A stretch of 64,000 nt of DNA from an uncultured Oscillospiraceae bacterium (GCA_947599875.1 CANQFV010000005.1:1-64000); one strand, 5' to 3'; counted from the stretch's first letter, positions 23,628-32,105 are shown. Notes: a model not told the origin generated them from the sequence alone. Numbers and translations: made by a program.

Positions 23628-24040
23628 TGCGGGATTCCCTTATGCTCATCTCACACGAGGTGAACGCGGACATGTACCTGATCCCGGGCGGCGGGCTGGA
23701 GGACGGGGAGACGCCCGGGGAGTGCTGCGCCCGTGAGATCCGCGAGGAGACAGGGTATCTTGTGAGGCCGGTCTCCCACTTCCTCACCATAAATGAATAC
23801 TACGAGGAGTACAAATATGTGAGCCTCTACTTCCTTGGCGAGATCGTGGGGAAGTCGGAGCAGAGACTGACGGCCGAGGAGGCCCGGCGCGGGCTGGTCC
23901 CGGAGTGGGCAGAACCGGAGAAAATGCTTGAGATCTTCGGAAGACACCGGGACTTTGCGGAGGTCAACGAGGAGAAGCGCGGGGCGTATCTGCGGGAGTA
24001 CACGGCGCTTACGGAGTTTTTCAAAATGCGGGAGAGCTGA
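23528..24040 (+). pseudogene. NUDIX hydrolase lacking a usable start (frameshifted or truncated)
   Basis: The NUDIX box GGGLEDGETPGECCAREIREETGY is intact (G-x5-E-x7-REUxEExGU) and the C-terminal half to ALTEFFKMRES looks normal. The frame is open back to a TGA ending at 23527 and includes IEIHGANAHQTFTKTRTGCR, needed for the first strands of the fold, but has no ATG, GTG or TTG before 23621. Starting at ATG 23624 gives 138 residues without those strands. Either a frameshift joins it to the small frame upstream or a deletion removed its start. The family cleaves nucleoside-diphosphate-linked compounds. Confidence 0.6.
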
Positions 24041-24088
24041 ATCCTTTTTTCTTCAGCTTCTCAAAAAACCCCACGATCCCCTTTGCCG

Positions 24089-24110
24089 GAAAAGCCCGCA
24101 GGGCTTTTTC
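24089..24110. terminator. Intrinsic terminator after the NUDIX locus
   Basis: Palindrome GAAAAGCCCGCAGGGCTTTT followed by TC; symmetric A and T runs allow use in both directions. Confidence 0.65.
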
Positions 24111-24203
24111 GACAAATCAACAGCGATCCGGCCCGGGGAGCCCCCCGCGGCCTGACGGACAATCCCGCCGGGGGCCACTCCGGCGGCTTACACAGGTGAG
24201 AGT

Positions 24204-24617
24204 ATGGACTTTTTTTCAATCGAGATGACGGACACCCAGCTGCAGGGTATGTCGTCCCTGGCGCTGGCGCACATCGGGGACGCGGTCTATGAGCTGATGG
24301 CCCGGACGTATCTGGCCTCCCGGGGACGGGAGACAAACCACGGGCTTCACGCGGCCACGGTGCGCCTTGTGGCGGCCCCGGCCCAGGCGGCGGCGGCCAG
24401 GCGGCTGGAGCCGGAATTTACCCAGGAGGAGCGGGAGGTCTTCCGCCGGGGGCGGAACGCCAAGACCCACGCCATCCCCCACGGGGCCACCTTTTCCGAG
24501 TACCACACGGCCACGGCCCTGGAGGCCCTGTTCGGCTATCTGTACCTCAGGGGCCGGAGGGATCGGCTCAATGCCTTATTTTCTATGATCATAACGGAGG
24601 CGGAACATGTCTCTTGA
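24204..24617 (+). CDS. mrnC: Mini-ribonuclease III
   Basis: The product has 137 residues, the size of the catalytic RNase III domain alone, without a double-stranded-RNA-binding domain. The motif LALAHIGDAVYELMAR (about 17-32) contains the metal-binding Asp, and ATALEALFGYLYL (about 109-121) carries the second acidic site. Mini-III matures 23S rRNA in Firmicutes. Its end overlaps the rqcH start by 11 bp. Confidence 0.95.
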   Translation: MDFFSIEMTDTQLQGMSSLALAHIGDAVYELMARTYLASRGRETNHGLHAATVRLVAAPAQAAAARRLEPEFTQEEREVFRRGRNAKTHAIPHGATFSEYHTATALEALFGYLYLRGRRDRLNALFSMIITEAEHVS

Positions 24618-26367
24618 CGCGCTTTTTCTCAAGCCCCTGGCCCTGGAGCTGAGGGCGGCCCTGGTGGGAGCGAAGATCGAGAAGATCCAGATGCCCGCCC
24701 GGGGCACTGTGATCCTGACGGTGAAGGGGGAGCGCCGGGAGGAGCTGCTTATCGGCGGTTCCTCCGGCGCGCCCAGGGTCCACCTGACCCGGGCGGAGTT
24801 CGAGCGGCCCCAGGAGCCGCCCATGTTCTGTATGCTTTTAAGGAAGCACCTTGTGGGGGCCAGGATCCTCTCCCTCAGCCAGCCGGCCACAGACCGGGTG
24901 CTGGCCATGCGCCTCCAGGCCCCCGGCATGTTCGGGGAGGGGGAGGAGCGGGGCCTCACCGTGGAGCTGATGGGCCGGAACGCCAACCTGATCCTCACGG
25001 ACGGGGAGGGGATCATCACCGACTGCCTCTTCCGGACGGGGTCGGCGGAGGATAAGCGGGCCGTCCTCCCGGGGATGCGCTACCGCCTGCCGCCCATGCA
25101 GGACAAGGCGGAGCTTCTCGCCCTGGACGACGGGTCGATCGCCGGGATCGTGGAGGCTTTTCCGGACGGCCAGGGGCTGGACAGGTGCATCTTGGGGGCC
25201 TTTTTGGGGCTGTCGCCCCTTGTGGCCCGGGAGATCTGTCACCGGGCCTGCGCAGACGCGTCCCCCGCCGTGGGGGAGATCCGGGCGCGGGGAGAGCTTC
25301 CCGCCGTGTGCCGGGAGCTGTCCGCCCTGCGGAACCGGGTCAATTCCGGGGACGTGGGGCCGTACCTGATCGCGGGGCCGGATGGGGAGCCGGCGGATTT
25401 TACCTACCTGCCGGTGGAGCAGTACGGCCAGGGATACGCCGTCACGAGGGTGGAGAGCTTTTCCGCCCTGCTGGACGCCTTCTATTCCCGCCGGGACACG
25501 GAGGAGCGGCGGCGTCAGCGGGCCAGGGAGCTTTCCAAGACGGTGAAAAACGCCCGCGACCGGGTGGCCCGCCGGTTGGAGGCCCAGCGCCGGGAGCTGC
25601 GGGATACGGAGGACAGGGACAGACTCCGGGAGTGCGGGGACATCATCACCGCCAACATCTACGCCATGAAAAAGGGCCAGACTCAGCTGGCGACGGAGGA
25701 TTTTTACGATCCCCAGGGCGGGATCCGGGTGATTGCCCTGGACCCCCTGAAGACGCCCCAGCAAAACGCGGCCAAATATTATAAGGACTACAACCGGGCC
25801 AAGAGCGCCCGGGCCCACCTGACGGAGCAGATCGAGTCCGGCCAGGGGGAGCTTGCGTATCTGGAGAGCGTCCTGGAGGAGATCGGCCGGGCGGAGACGG
25901 AGCGGGACCTTGCGGAGATCCGCCAGGAGCTGACGGACGCCGGGATCATCCGCGCAGCGGGGAAGGGCAGACCGGCAAAGCGCCAGGTCAGCCAGCCCAT
26001 GCGCTTTCGCTCCACGGCGGGACTTCTCATCCGGGCGGGGAGGAACAACATCCAAAACGACGCCCTCACCCTCCGGGACAGCGCCAAGTCCGACCTGTGG
26101 CTCCACGCCGGGAAGCTCCACGGCGCCCATGTGGTCATCTCCTGCCAGGGCCAGGAGCCTGACCGCCAAAGCGTGAACGAGGCGGCCGCCATCGCCGCCT
26201 GCCTGTCCGAGGGGCGGGGCAGCTCCAAGGTGCCGGTGGACGTGACCTGGATACGGGAGATCAAAAAGCCCGCGGGAGGGCGGCCGGGGATGGTGATCTA
26301 CCACACCTACCGCACCGTGATGGCCGCCCCGGACGAGGCGCTGATGGAGAGACTGAGGATCAAATAA
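24607..26367 (+). CDS. rqcH: NFACT-family ribosome quality-control protein RqcH
   Basis: The product has 586 residues with the NFACT-N domain (about 1-200; TDRVLAMRL contains the conserved Asp-Arg pair), a coiled-coil middle (about 290-430, rich in Arg/Glu) and the NFACT-R domain (about 460-560; IRAGRNNIQNDALTL, SDLWLHAGKLHGAHVV). RqcH binds stalled 50S-peptidyl-tRNA complexes and recruits tRNA-Ala to add alanine tails; older annotations call it fibronectin-binding protein. GGAGGCGG precedes the ATG. Pairing with mrnC links rRNA maturation and ribosome rescue. Confidence 0.93.
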   Translation: MSLDALFLKPLALELRAALVGAKIEKIQMPARGTVILTVKGERREELLIGGSSGAPRVHLTRAEFERPQEPPMFCMLLRKHLVGARILSLSQPATDRVLAMRLQAPGMFGEGEERGLTVELMGRNANLILTDGEGIITDCLFRTGSAEDKRAVLPGMRYRLPPMQDKAELLALDDGSIAGIVEAFPDGQGLDRCILGAFLGLSPLVAREICHRACADASPAVGEIRARGELPAVCRELSALRNRVNSGDVGPYLIAGPDGEPADFTYLPVEQYGQGYAVTRVESFSALLDAFYSRRDTEERRRQRARELSKTVKNARDRVARRLEAQRRELRDTEDRDRLRECGDIITANIYAMKKGQTQLATEDFYDPQGGIRVIALDPLKTPQQNAAKYYKDYNRAKSARAHLTEQIESGQGELAYLESVLEEIGRAETERDLAEIRQELTDAGIIRAAGKGRPAKRQVSQPMRFRSTAGLLIRAGRNNIQNDALTLRDSAKSDLWLHAGKLHGAHVVISCQGQEPDRQSVNEAAAIAACLSEGRGSSKVPVDVTWIREIKKPAGGRPGMVIYHTYRTVMAAPDEALMERLRIK

Positions 26368-26406
26368 CAACGGAATAGAAACTCGACTTTTGAGGGAAAG
26401 AAGCTT

Positions 26407-26995
26407 ATGCGTTCGAGGAAAGAAATCGTAACCGGCTTTTACGATCAGGCGGATGAGGACGCCAGACTCCCCAAAACCCGCCACGGTCAGCTTGAATACT
26501 ACACGACCATGACCTATATCCACCGCTGCGCGGACAAAGGCTCAAAGGTTCTGGAGGTTGGAGCGGGAACGGGCAGATACGCCATCGCCCTCGCCAGGGA
26601 GGGGATGGATGTGACAGCCGTGGAATTGGCGGAGAGCAACCTGAAGCTCCTCTTTCGTCATTATGTACGCCAACTACTTTTACGGGAACTGGGCCGCGGG
26701 GCAGGCGGAAAACTTTACGGACGATCACAAGGTGAGGCACTTCAAAGAGCAGCTCTTTACAGGGTACGACGTGACGGAATTTGAGGGGCTGTTTCAAGAT
26801 AAACCGGTGGACTGGATCACAACGACTGGCGTGGACGGCCTTTTGGAGCCAATCGAAAAGCGCCCGGATTCTTCCATGACGGATGAGGATTTTCGGGCTT
26901 TCGCGGAGTGGTATTTGGCCTTTTGCGAGAAACGTGAACTCCTTGGCGGCACAAACCACCTCTTGTACATTTGCCGAAAGCGTCAGAAAGCGTAG
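26407..26995 (+). pseudogene. SAM-dependent methyltransferase broken by internal deletion and frameshift
   Basis: The first frame encodes a normal class I methyltransferase start (YDQADEDARLPKTRHGQLEY, then SAM motif VLEVGAGTGRYAIALARE) but becomes nonsense after VELAESNLKLL (about 26653). A second frame then encodes the C-terminal part (SFVIMYANYFYGNWAAG ... HLLYICRKRQKA). About 60-80 residues expected between, covering motifs II-IV, are missing. The junction lies near 26651-26660. The protein cannot be functional in either frame. A complete methyltransferase of a different subfamily follows at 27022. Confidence 0.85.
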
Positions 26996-27021
26996 GGAGA
27001 CAATCGGAGACTGAGAATACG

Positions 27022-27672
27022 ATGAAACTGGAAAAAATGGACGCGTTTTTCGCCGCCCGCTTGGACGGATATGACCGGCATATGATGACGGAAATTGAGG
27101 GCGCGGAGGAATTCTATCCCTACACAGCGTCCCTGCTGCCGCCGGAGCGCGGCGCAAATGTGCTTGATCTGGGCTGCGGCACAGGGCTTGAACTTACCGA
27201 TTACTTTGCCCTGAACAGCGGGGCGTCGGTGGTGGGGATCGACCTGTCCCCCGATATGCTGGCGGCGCTGAGGCGGAAATTTCCGGGCCGTAAAATCCAA
27301 CTGATTTGCGGCTCCTATTTCGACGTCCCTTTTGGGGCAAACCGCTTTGACGCCGCCGTATCAGTCGAATCGCTCCACCACTTCACCGCCGCGCAAAAGC
27401 TAAAGCTGTATAAAAAGCTGCATACCGCGCTGACCGGCAGCGGCTATTTCGTCCTGACAGACTATTTCGCGGAATCGGAGGAGGCGGAGCGCTTTTACTT
27501 TTCCGAACTGGCAAGGCTGAAAAGCCGGCAGGGGCTTGAACAGGACGCGCTTTATCACTATGACACGCCCCTGACGGTGGAACATGAGATGGAGGTTTTA
27601 AAGAGGGCGGGCTTTTCAGACGCGCAGATCATGGGGAACTGGAAAGCCACATACACCATCCTGGCGCGCTGA
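27022..27672 (+). CDS. Class I SAM-dependent methyltransferase
   Basis: The product has 216 residues from the ATG at 27022 (MKLEKMDAFFAARLDGYD). Motif I is VLDLGCGTGLELTDY (near 46), acidic motif II VVGIDLSPDML, and motif IV region VSVESLHHF. It resembles small-molecule methyltransferases of the Methyltransf_25 type; the substrate is not predictable. Codon use is less GC-biased than neighbours and it sits behind a broken methyltransferase gene, so the pair may be acquired material (inference). Confidence 0.88.
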   Translation: MKLEKMDAFFAARLDGYDRHMMTEIEGAEEFYPYTASLLPPERGANVLDLGCGTGLELTDYFALNSGASVVGIDLSPDMLAALRRKFPGRKIQLICGSYFDVPFGANRFDAAVSVESLHHFTAAQKLKLYKKLHTALTGSGYFVLTDYFAESEEAERFYFSELARLKSRQGLEQDALYHYDTPLTVEHEMEVLKRAGFSDAQIMGNWKATYTILAR

Positions 27673-27721
27673 ACCCTTCCGATTTTTCAGCGCGAGTCCA
27701 AAGAACGGAGAGACAGAAATT

Positions 27722-27758
27722 AGGCTGTAAGGGGCGGTAGCCGCCACGCTTACAGCCT
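27722..27758. terminator. Bidirectional terminator between convergent genes
   Basis: Stem AGGCTGTAAG with CTTACAGCCT, inner GGCGG with CCGCC. It fills the only short convergent gap in the window (27673-27764), which carries none of the large repeats. Confidence 0.75.
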
Positions 27759-27764
27759 TACTTT

Positions 27765-28802
27765 TCACTTCTCATCCCTTTGAGAGGCGATCCAGCGGCG
27801 GCGGGACTCGATGCCCAGACGCTCAAGCTTCCACATGCCCGCCATGACCGCGGCCTCCACCGCCAGCATGAGGGCGGCGTAGATGACCGAGTCCAGGGGC
27901 GTCTCGAAGCCGTCAATCAGGGCCAGACCCGCCGTCGTGATGCCGGTGATGAGGAACGGCAGGGCGATAAAGAACAGCTTTAGCTTCTCCATTTTTTTGC
28001 AGTCGGCCTCCTCCCGGCCCAGAAATTCCTCCAACGTCAGCTCCGGCTTGCCCTTTTTGCGCCGCTCTTTGTTGAGATTGGCGAGTTTTTTCGTCATGGC
28101 CTCGTCGATCGTGCCGTCCACGGCGAAATCGGCGAGCCGCACCTTGCCCCGCAGGGGGCGCTTATAAAAGATCCGGCAGAGTACGAGGAAGGACACGCTG
28201 GCGGCCAGACACGCCCACAGCGGCGGCTGGGGCAGGTCGGGCAGGAGCGCCTCCGCCAGGAATATGAAGGCCAGGGTCAGGAGGGCCCCGGCGGCCAGGA
28301 GGACCCCGTCCAGGTTCGGTTTTCGGAAGAGCCGGGGCCGCTCGCCGGTTTTCAGGACGCGCCGCCGGGTGACGGCGTTGATAAGCGTCAGGATCACCAT
28401 GCCGGCGGCCCAGCCCAGGAGGAAGCCCGTCAGGTTGAAGGCGGGCCTTCGGGCGAAAAAGCCCACGGCCGGATCCTCCGGGAAGAGTACCTCCAGAAGG
28501 GAGATGACGGCCAGCGGCCAGACCAGCCCCTTGAGGAGATCCAGCGTCTGAAGAAAGGCGTTTTTCGGGCCGAAATCCGCACAGAAGCTCTGGCAAAAGC
28601 GGCCGATGTCCCCGCCGGTGACGCTCTCCACGCTCCGGCCCTCCTCCTGGGCGGAGAGCAAGAGATCCAAAAAGTCCCCCAGCCGCTCCTCCCGGGCGTC
28701 CTCGTTGACGGCCAGGGAGTTGACGTAGGTCTCCACCTGTTCAAAGACGTCCTTGTACGCCCCCCGGAGCTTGTCGGTATAGAAAACGTAGCTGTCCCTC
28801 AT
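27765..28802 (-). CDS. DUF1129-like membrane protein
   Basis: The product has 345 residues from the ATG at 28802, which overlaps the PadR stop (ATGA). An N-terminal helical cytosolic region (about 1-85, RDSYVFYTDKLRGAYKDVFEQVE) precedes about eight hydrophobic helices interrupted by a charged loop (about 220-265, NLNKERRKKGKPELTLEEFL). The N-terminal part resembles DUF1129/DUF1048 proteins habitually encoded with PadR regulators. Function is unknown; co-transcription suggests it is the regulated output of the PadR sensor. Confidence 0.75.
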   Translation of the reverse strand: MRDSYVFYTDKLRGAYKDVFEQVETYVNSLAVNEDAREERLGDFLDLLLSAQEEGRSVESVTGGDIGRFCQSFCADFGPKNAFLQTLDLLKGLVWPLAVISLLEVLFPEDPAVGFFARRPAFNLTGFLLGWAAGMVILTLINAVTRRRVLKTGERPRLFRKPNLDGVLLAAGALLTLAFIFLAEALLPDLPQPPLWACLAASVSFLVLCRIFYKRPLRGKVRLADFAVDGTIDEAMTKKLANLNKERRKKGKPELTLEEFLGREEADCKKMEKLKLFFIALPFLITGITTAGLALIDGFETPLDSVIYAALMLAVEAAVMAGMWKLERLGIESRRRWIASQRDEK

Positions 28803-29125
28803 GGCTGCTCCCCTCCCAAAACGGCGTCCGCCGCTTTTGTGATTTTCCCGTAGCTGTCCCGAAAACCCTTGAGGGCCGCTGTGCCGCTGTCCGTCACGGA
28901 GTAGTATTTCCGCACCGGCCCGAAGGGGGATTTCTCCCGCCGGCAGGTCACATATCCCCGGCCCTCCAGCCGGGTCAGCACCGGGTAAAGCGTCCCCTCC
29001 AGCAGCCCCTCGAAGCCGCTGGCGGCCAGCTGGGCCAGGATCTCGTACCCGTAAGTCTCCCCCCGGGCGATCACCGCCAGCACGCACCCCTCCAGGATGC
29101 CCTTCAACAGCTGTGCGTCCTCCAC
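28799..29125 (-). CDS. PadR-family transcriptional regulator
   Basis: The product is 108 residues from GTG 29125, preceded by AAGGGAG; an ATG at 29149 lacks a site and would add residues not usual in the family. The sequence AQLLKGILEGCVLAVIARGETYGYEIL is the typical PadR N terminus, and GTLYPVLTRLEGRGYV forms the recognition helix and wing. It lacks the long C-terminal domain of PadR subfamily 1, so it is subfamily-2-like. A palindrome spans its promoter, indicating autorepression. Confidence 0.9.
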   Translation of the reverse strand: MEDAQLLKGILEGCVLAVIARGETYGYEILAQLAASGFEGLLEGTLYPVLTRLEGRGYVTCRREKSPFGPVRKYYSVTDSGTAALKGFRDSYGKITKAADAVLGGEQP

Positions 29126-29146
29126 GGCCCTCACTCCCTTGCTATA

Positions 29147-29191
29147 CATAGTAGCTGAGAGAAGCATAGCATAACTACTATGCTTTGTCAA
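29147..29191 (-). promoter_or_regulatory. PadR promoter and operator
   Basis: Minus-strand TTGACA (29186-29191), 17-bp spacer, TATGCT (29163-29168). An inverted repeat CATAGTAG (29147-29154) and CTACTATG (29175-29182) brackets the -10 box; binding there would block RNA polymerase. Confidence 0.8.
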
Positions 29192-29239
29192 GTAGCTGAA
29201 CAAAAAGTTCTCCCCCTCCGGAAGGGAGGGGGAGGAGCT

Positions 29240-29872
29240 TTACGCGTTGTTAAAGTGCCGGCAGAGGTCGGAGAGGACGCATTTTTCGCACTGGGGCCTT
29301 CTGGCCACGCAGACGGCCCGGCCGTGAAGCACCATGCGGTGGCAGAAGTCGTTGGACTTCTCCGGGGGGAGGATGGCGCGCAGTACCGGCTCAATCTTCG
29401 CCGGGTCCTTCGTATCCACATAGCCCAAGAGGTTTGTGATGCGGATGCAGTGGGTGTCCACCACCACGGAGCCGGGAATGTTGTAGACGTCCCCCAAGAT
29501 GAGGTTTGCGCTTTTTCGCCCCACGCCGGGGAGCTTTAAAAGGTCGTCCATATTGTCCGGGACGCGCCCGTCAAACTGCGTCACGATCATGATGGCGGCG
29601 CCCACGATGTCCCGGGCCTTGCCGTGGTAAAAGCCGCAGGGGCGTATGTACTCCTCCACCTGCGCGATGTCCGCCTGCGCCATATCCCGCACCGTGGGGA
29701 AGCGCCGAAAGAGGGCGGGAGTGACCTCATTCACCCGGGCGTCCGTACACTGGGCGGCCAGACGGACGCTGACCAGGAGGTGGTAGGCGTCGTCATAGTC
29801 CAGGGTACACTCCGCCAGGGGGTATTCCCGCTCTAAGCGGGCGACGATCTCATCCGATGTGGCTCTGTCCAT
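29240..29872 (-). CDS. nth: Endonuclease III (DNA glycosylase/AP lyase)
   Basis: The product has 210 residues. The helix-hairpin-helix LPGVGRKSANLIL (about 111-123) with the catalytic Lys, VVDTHCIRI with the catalytic Asp, and the [4Fe-4S] cluster Cys-x6-Cys-x2-Cys-x5-Cys at CVARRPQCEKCVLSDLC are all intact. It removes oxidised pyrimidines. The ATG at 29872 was chosen because an upstream extension crosses the promoter. Confidence 0.96.
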   Translation of the reverse strand: MDRATSDEIVARLEREYPLAECTLDYDDAYHLLVSVRLAAQCTDARVNEVTPALFRRFPTVRDMAQADIAQVEEYIRPCGFYHGKARDIVGAAIMIVTQFDGRVPDNMDDLLKLPGVGRKSANLILGDVYNIPGSVVVDTHCIRITNLLGYVDTKDPAKIEPVLRAILPPEKSNDFCHRMVLHGRAVCVARRPQCEKCVLSDLCRHFNNA

Positions 29873-29902
29873 AAGCTGTACGTCCTTTTTCGGTTTTTTC
29901 CC

Positions 29903-29954
29903 ATTATAACACTGTTTTCGGCCTCTTGCAACAGCGGCGTGAAAATGATATAAT
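29903..29954. promoter_or_regulatory. Divergent nth / exonuclease promoters sharing one -35 box
   Basis: The palindromic hexamer TTGCAA at 29926-29931 serves as -35 in both directions. Rightward: 17-bp spacer then TATAAT 29949-29954. Leftward: 17-bp spacer then TATAAT on the minus strand, 29903-29908. Only one polymerase could bind at a time. Confidence 0.8.
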
Positions 29955-30036
29955 GGGCCGCGTAGAGACAAAGAGCCGCTTGGCAAAAGCGCAGATTCTG
30001 TTTTTACAACAGCTGGGACATAAAGAGGGTGAGGGT

Positions 30037-30597
30037 GTGGACAGGTTCATCGTCTTCGACGTGGAGACGCCGAACTTTAAAAATGACCGGATGAGCGCCA
30101 TCGGGGTCTGCGTGGTGGAGGAGGGGAAGATCGTCTGGGATTACGACACCCTCATCAATCCGGAGACGTTTTTCAGCCGGTTCAACATTGCCCTCACCGG
30201 CATCACGCCGGAGGCCGCCGCCCAGGCCCCCGCCTTCCCGGAGGTGTGGCGGGAGCTTCGCCCTGTTTTCGACACGGGGATCCTTATCGCCCACAACGCC
30301 CCCTTCGACATGGGGGTTCTGGCCAAGTGCCTGGGGCATTACGGCATCTTCTGGAAGCACTCCGCCCCCTACGCCTGCACCTGCCGGATGGCGCGGCGGT
30401 GCTACCCCGACCTGCCCAACAAGAAGCTGGATACCCTCTGCGGGTATCTGGATATCTCCCTTGACCACCACCGGGCGGGGAGCGACGCCCGGGCGGCGGC
30501 GCTGATTTTGATCGACGAGCTTGCCCGGGGCATGGACATCCGGGATTTCAAGAGCCAGTATTACCTCCCCCCCAGCGGGGAGGACAGCCTGGCTTGA
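30037..30597 (+). CDS. DnaQ/DEDD-type 3'-5' exonuclease
   Basis: The product has 186 residues from GTG 30037, preceded by AGAGGGTGAGG. Exonuclease motifs: FDVETPN (DxE, about 8-12), HNAPFDMGVL, and the C-terminal HHRAGSDARAAA with catalytic His and Asp. This is the RNase T / Pol III epsilon superfamily acting on DNA or RNA 3' ends. Its last codons (LPPSGEDSLA) overlap one of two direct repeats flanking R1 copy E, so the C terminus may have been altered by that insertion. Confidence 0.88.
   Translation: MDRFIVFDVETPNFKNDRMSAIGVCVVEEGKIVWDYDTLINPETFFSRFNIALTGITPEAAAQAPAFPEVWRELRPVFDTGILIAHNAPFDMGVLAKCLGHYGIFWKHSAPYACTCRMARRCYPDLPNKKLDTLCGYLDISLDHHRAGSDARAAALILIDELARGMDIRDFKSQYYLPPSGEDSLA
30562..30583. 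repeat. Direct repeat, left flank of R1 copy E
   Basis: 22 bases (TACCT, seven C, AGCGGGGAGG) repeated at 30786-30807 with a single mismatch. It is itself a CCTCCCC/GGGGAGG palindrome and lies inside the exonuclease coding sequence. Confidence 0.75.
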
Positions 30598-30785
30598 AAG
30601 CCCTAAAGGGCTTTCAATGCCAAGGGGATGCGTGCGGAATTGATTTTTGAATTCTGCGGAATTCAAAAATCAGTTCCTGCCGTCGCCCTGCGCGCCGCCG
30701 AAGGCGGCACTTGGGCGACAAAAGGGATTTTTTCCGACGCGCATGTCGCCGGAAAAAATGTTGAGATTGAGTTTTTTGACAAGCA
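30590..30785 (+). repeat. R1 element, copy E
   Basis: Hairpin 1: TGGC 30590-30593 to GCCA 30619-30622 with GAAAGCCC/GGGCTTTC inside. Hairpin 2: 18 pairs, 30637-30654 with 30659-30676, one U-G wobble, TGCG loop. Hairpin 3: GTCGCCC 30682-30688 with GGGCGAC 30713-30719; inner GCCGCC 30694-30699 with GGCGGC 30703-30708, GAA loop. Hairpin 4: 30728-30739 with 30747-30758. It starts inside the last codons of the exonuclease gene and ends just before the right direct repeat. Confidence 0.88.
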
Positions 30786-30807
30786 TACCTTCCCCCCAGC
30801 GGGGAGG
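30786..30807. repeat. Direct repeat, right flank of R1 copy E
   Basis: Second copy of the 22-base repeat (one C-to-T difference), located in the rarA leader 23 bp before its ATG. Confidence 0.75.
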
Positions 30808-30830
30808 TGCTGTAAGGAGGGAAAAGGAGC

Positions 30831-32105
30831 ATGTACAGACCCCTTGCCGACGAGATCCGGCCCCAGACCCTGGACGAGGTGTACGGCCAGCAGCACATCC
30901 TGGGGGAGGACGGCCTTCTCCGGCGGATCATCGCCTCCGGGCAGATCCCCAACATGATCTTCTACGGCCCCTCCGGCTCGGGAAAGACCACCGTGGCCAA
31001 CATCATCGCCAGGGAGACGAACCGGGAGCTGAGGCGCCTCAACGCCACCAACGCGTCACTGCAGGACATCAAGGACATCATCGCGGAGCTGGACACCTTC
31101 CTTGTGCCCAACGGGGTGCTGCTCTATCTGGACGAGATCCAGTACTTCAACAAAAAGCAGCAGCAGAGCCTTTTGGAGTTTATCGAGAACGGGAAGATCA
31201 CCCTCATCGCCTCCACCACGGAGAACCCCTATTTTTATGTGTACAACGCGGTGCTGAGCCGCTCCACCGTCTTTGAGTTCAAGGAGCTTACCGCCCAGGA
31301 CGTGCTGCGGGCCGTGGAGCGGGCCGCCGGCCTGGCCGCGGAGCGGTTCGGGCAGGCGGACATAGAGGAGGGGGTCTTGGAGCATATCGCCGCCTCCTCC
31401 GGCGGGGATGTGCGCAAGAGCGTCAACGCCGTGGAGCTTCTCTTCACCGCGGCGGCCCGGGGGAAGGACGGGAAGCTGAAGATCACTCTGGAGGACGCCA
31501 GGATCGCCGCCCAGAAAAACGCCATGCGGTACGACCGGGACGGGGATCAGCACTTTGACGCGGTGTCCGCCCTTATGAAGTCCCTGCGGGGTTCCGACGT
31601 AAACGCGGCCCTCCACTATCTGGCCCGGGCGCTGTCGGCGGGGGATATGGCCGGGGCGTGCCGGAGGATCCTCTGTTCCGCCAGTGAGGACATCGGTATG
31701 GCCTACCCCCAGGCGGCGGCCATTGTCAAGGCGTGCGTGGACTCCGCCCTCCAGCTGGGGATGCCGGAGGCCAGGCTCCCTCTGGCTCAGGCCGTGATCC
31801 TTTTGGCCACGGCGCCCAAGTCCAACTCGGTGGTCATGGCCATCGACCGGGCCTTTGCCGACGTGGAGGCGGGGAAGGCCGGGCCTATTCCCCGGGAGAT
31901 GCAGAACGTCCACGCCGACGGCACGGGCTTTGAGCGGGAGCAGGGGTATCTCTACCCCCACAACTACCCCGGCCACTGGGTGAAGCAGCAGTATTTGCCG
32001 GAGAACATCAAGGACGCCGTGTACTACGAGTACGGGGACAACAAGACGGAGCAGGCGGCCAAAAAGTATTGGGAGCAGATCAAGGGGGAGAACGATGGAC
32101 GTTAG
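30831..32105 (+). CDS. rarA: RarA/MgsA replication-associated AAA+ ATPase
   Basis: The product has 424 residues. AAA+ core: Walker A GPSGSGKTT (about 45-53), Walker B LLYLDEIQYF, sensor-1 ASTTENP, and the tetramerisation domain with AYPQAAAIVKACVDSA and PLAQAVILLATAPKSN. RarA acts at stalled forks and during recombination, interacting with SSB and clamp-loader components. A strong GGAGG precedes the ATG. It overlaps the DUF951 gene by 11 bp. Confidence 0.96.
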   Translation: MYRPLADEIRPQTLDEVYGQQHILGEDGLLRRIIASGQIPNMIFYGPSGSGKTTVANIIARETNRELRRLNATNASLQDIKDIIAELDTFLVPNGVLLYLDEIQYFNKKQQQSLLEFIENGKITLIASTTENPYFYVYNAVLSRSTVFEFKELTAQDVLRAVERAAGLAAERFGQADIEEGVLEHIAASSGGDVRKSVNAVELLFTAAARGKDGKLKITLEDARIAAQKNAMRYDRDGDQHFDAVSALMKSLRGSDVNAALHYLARALSAGDMAGACRRILCSASEDIGMAYPQAAAIVKACVDSALQLGMPEARLPLAQAVILLATAPKSNSVVMAIDRAFADVEAGKAGPIPREMQNVHADGTGFEREQGYLYPHNYPGHWVKQQYLPENIKDAVYYEYGDNKTEQAAKKYWEQIKGENDGR

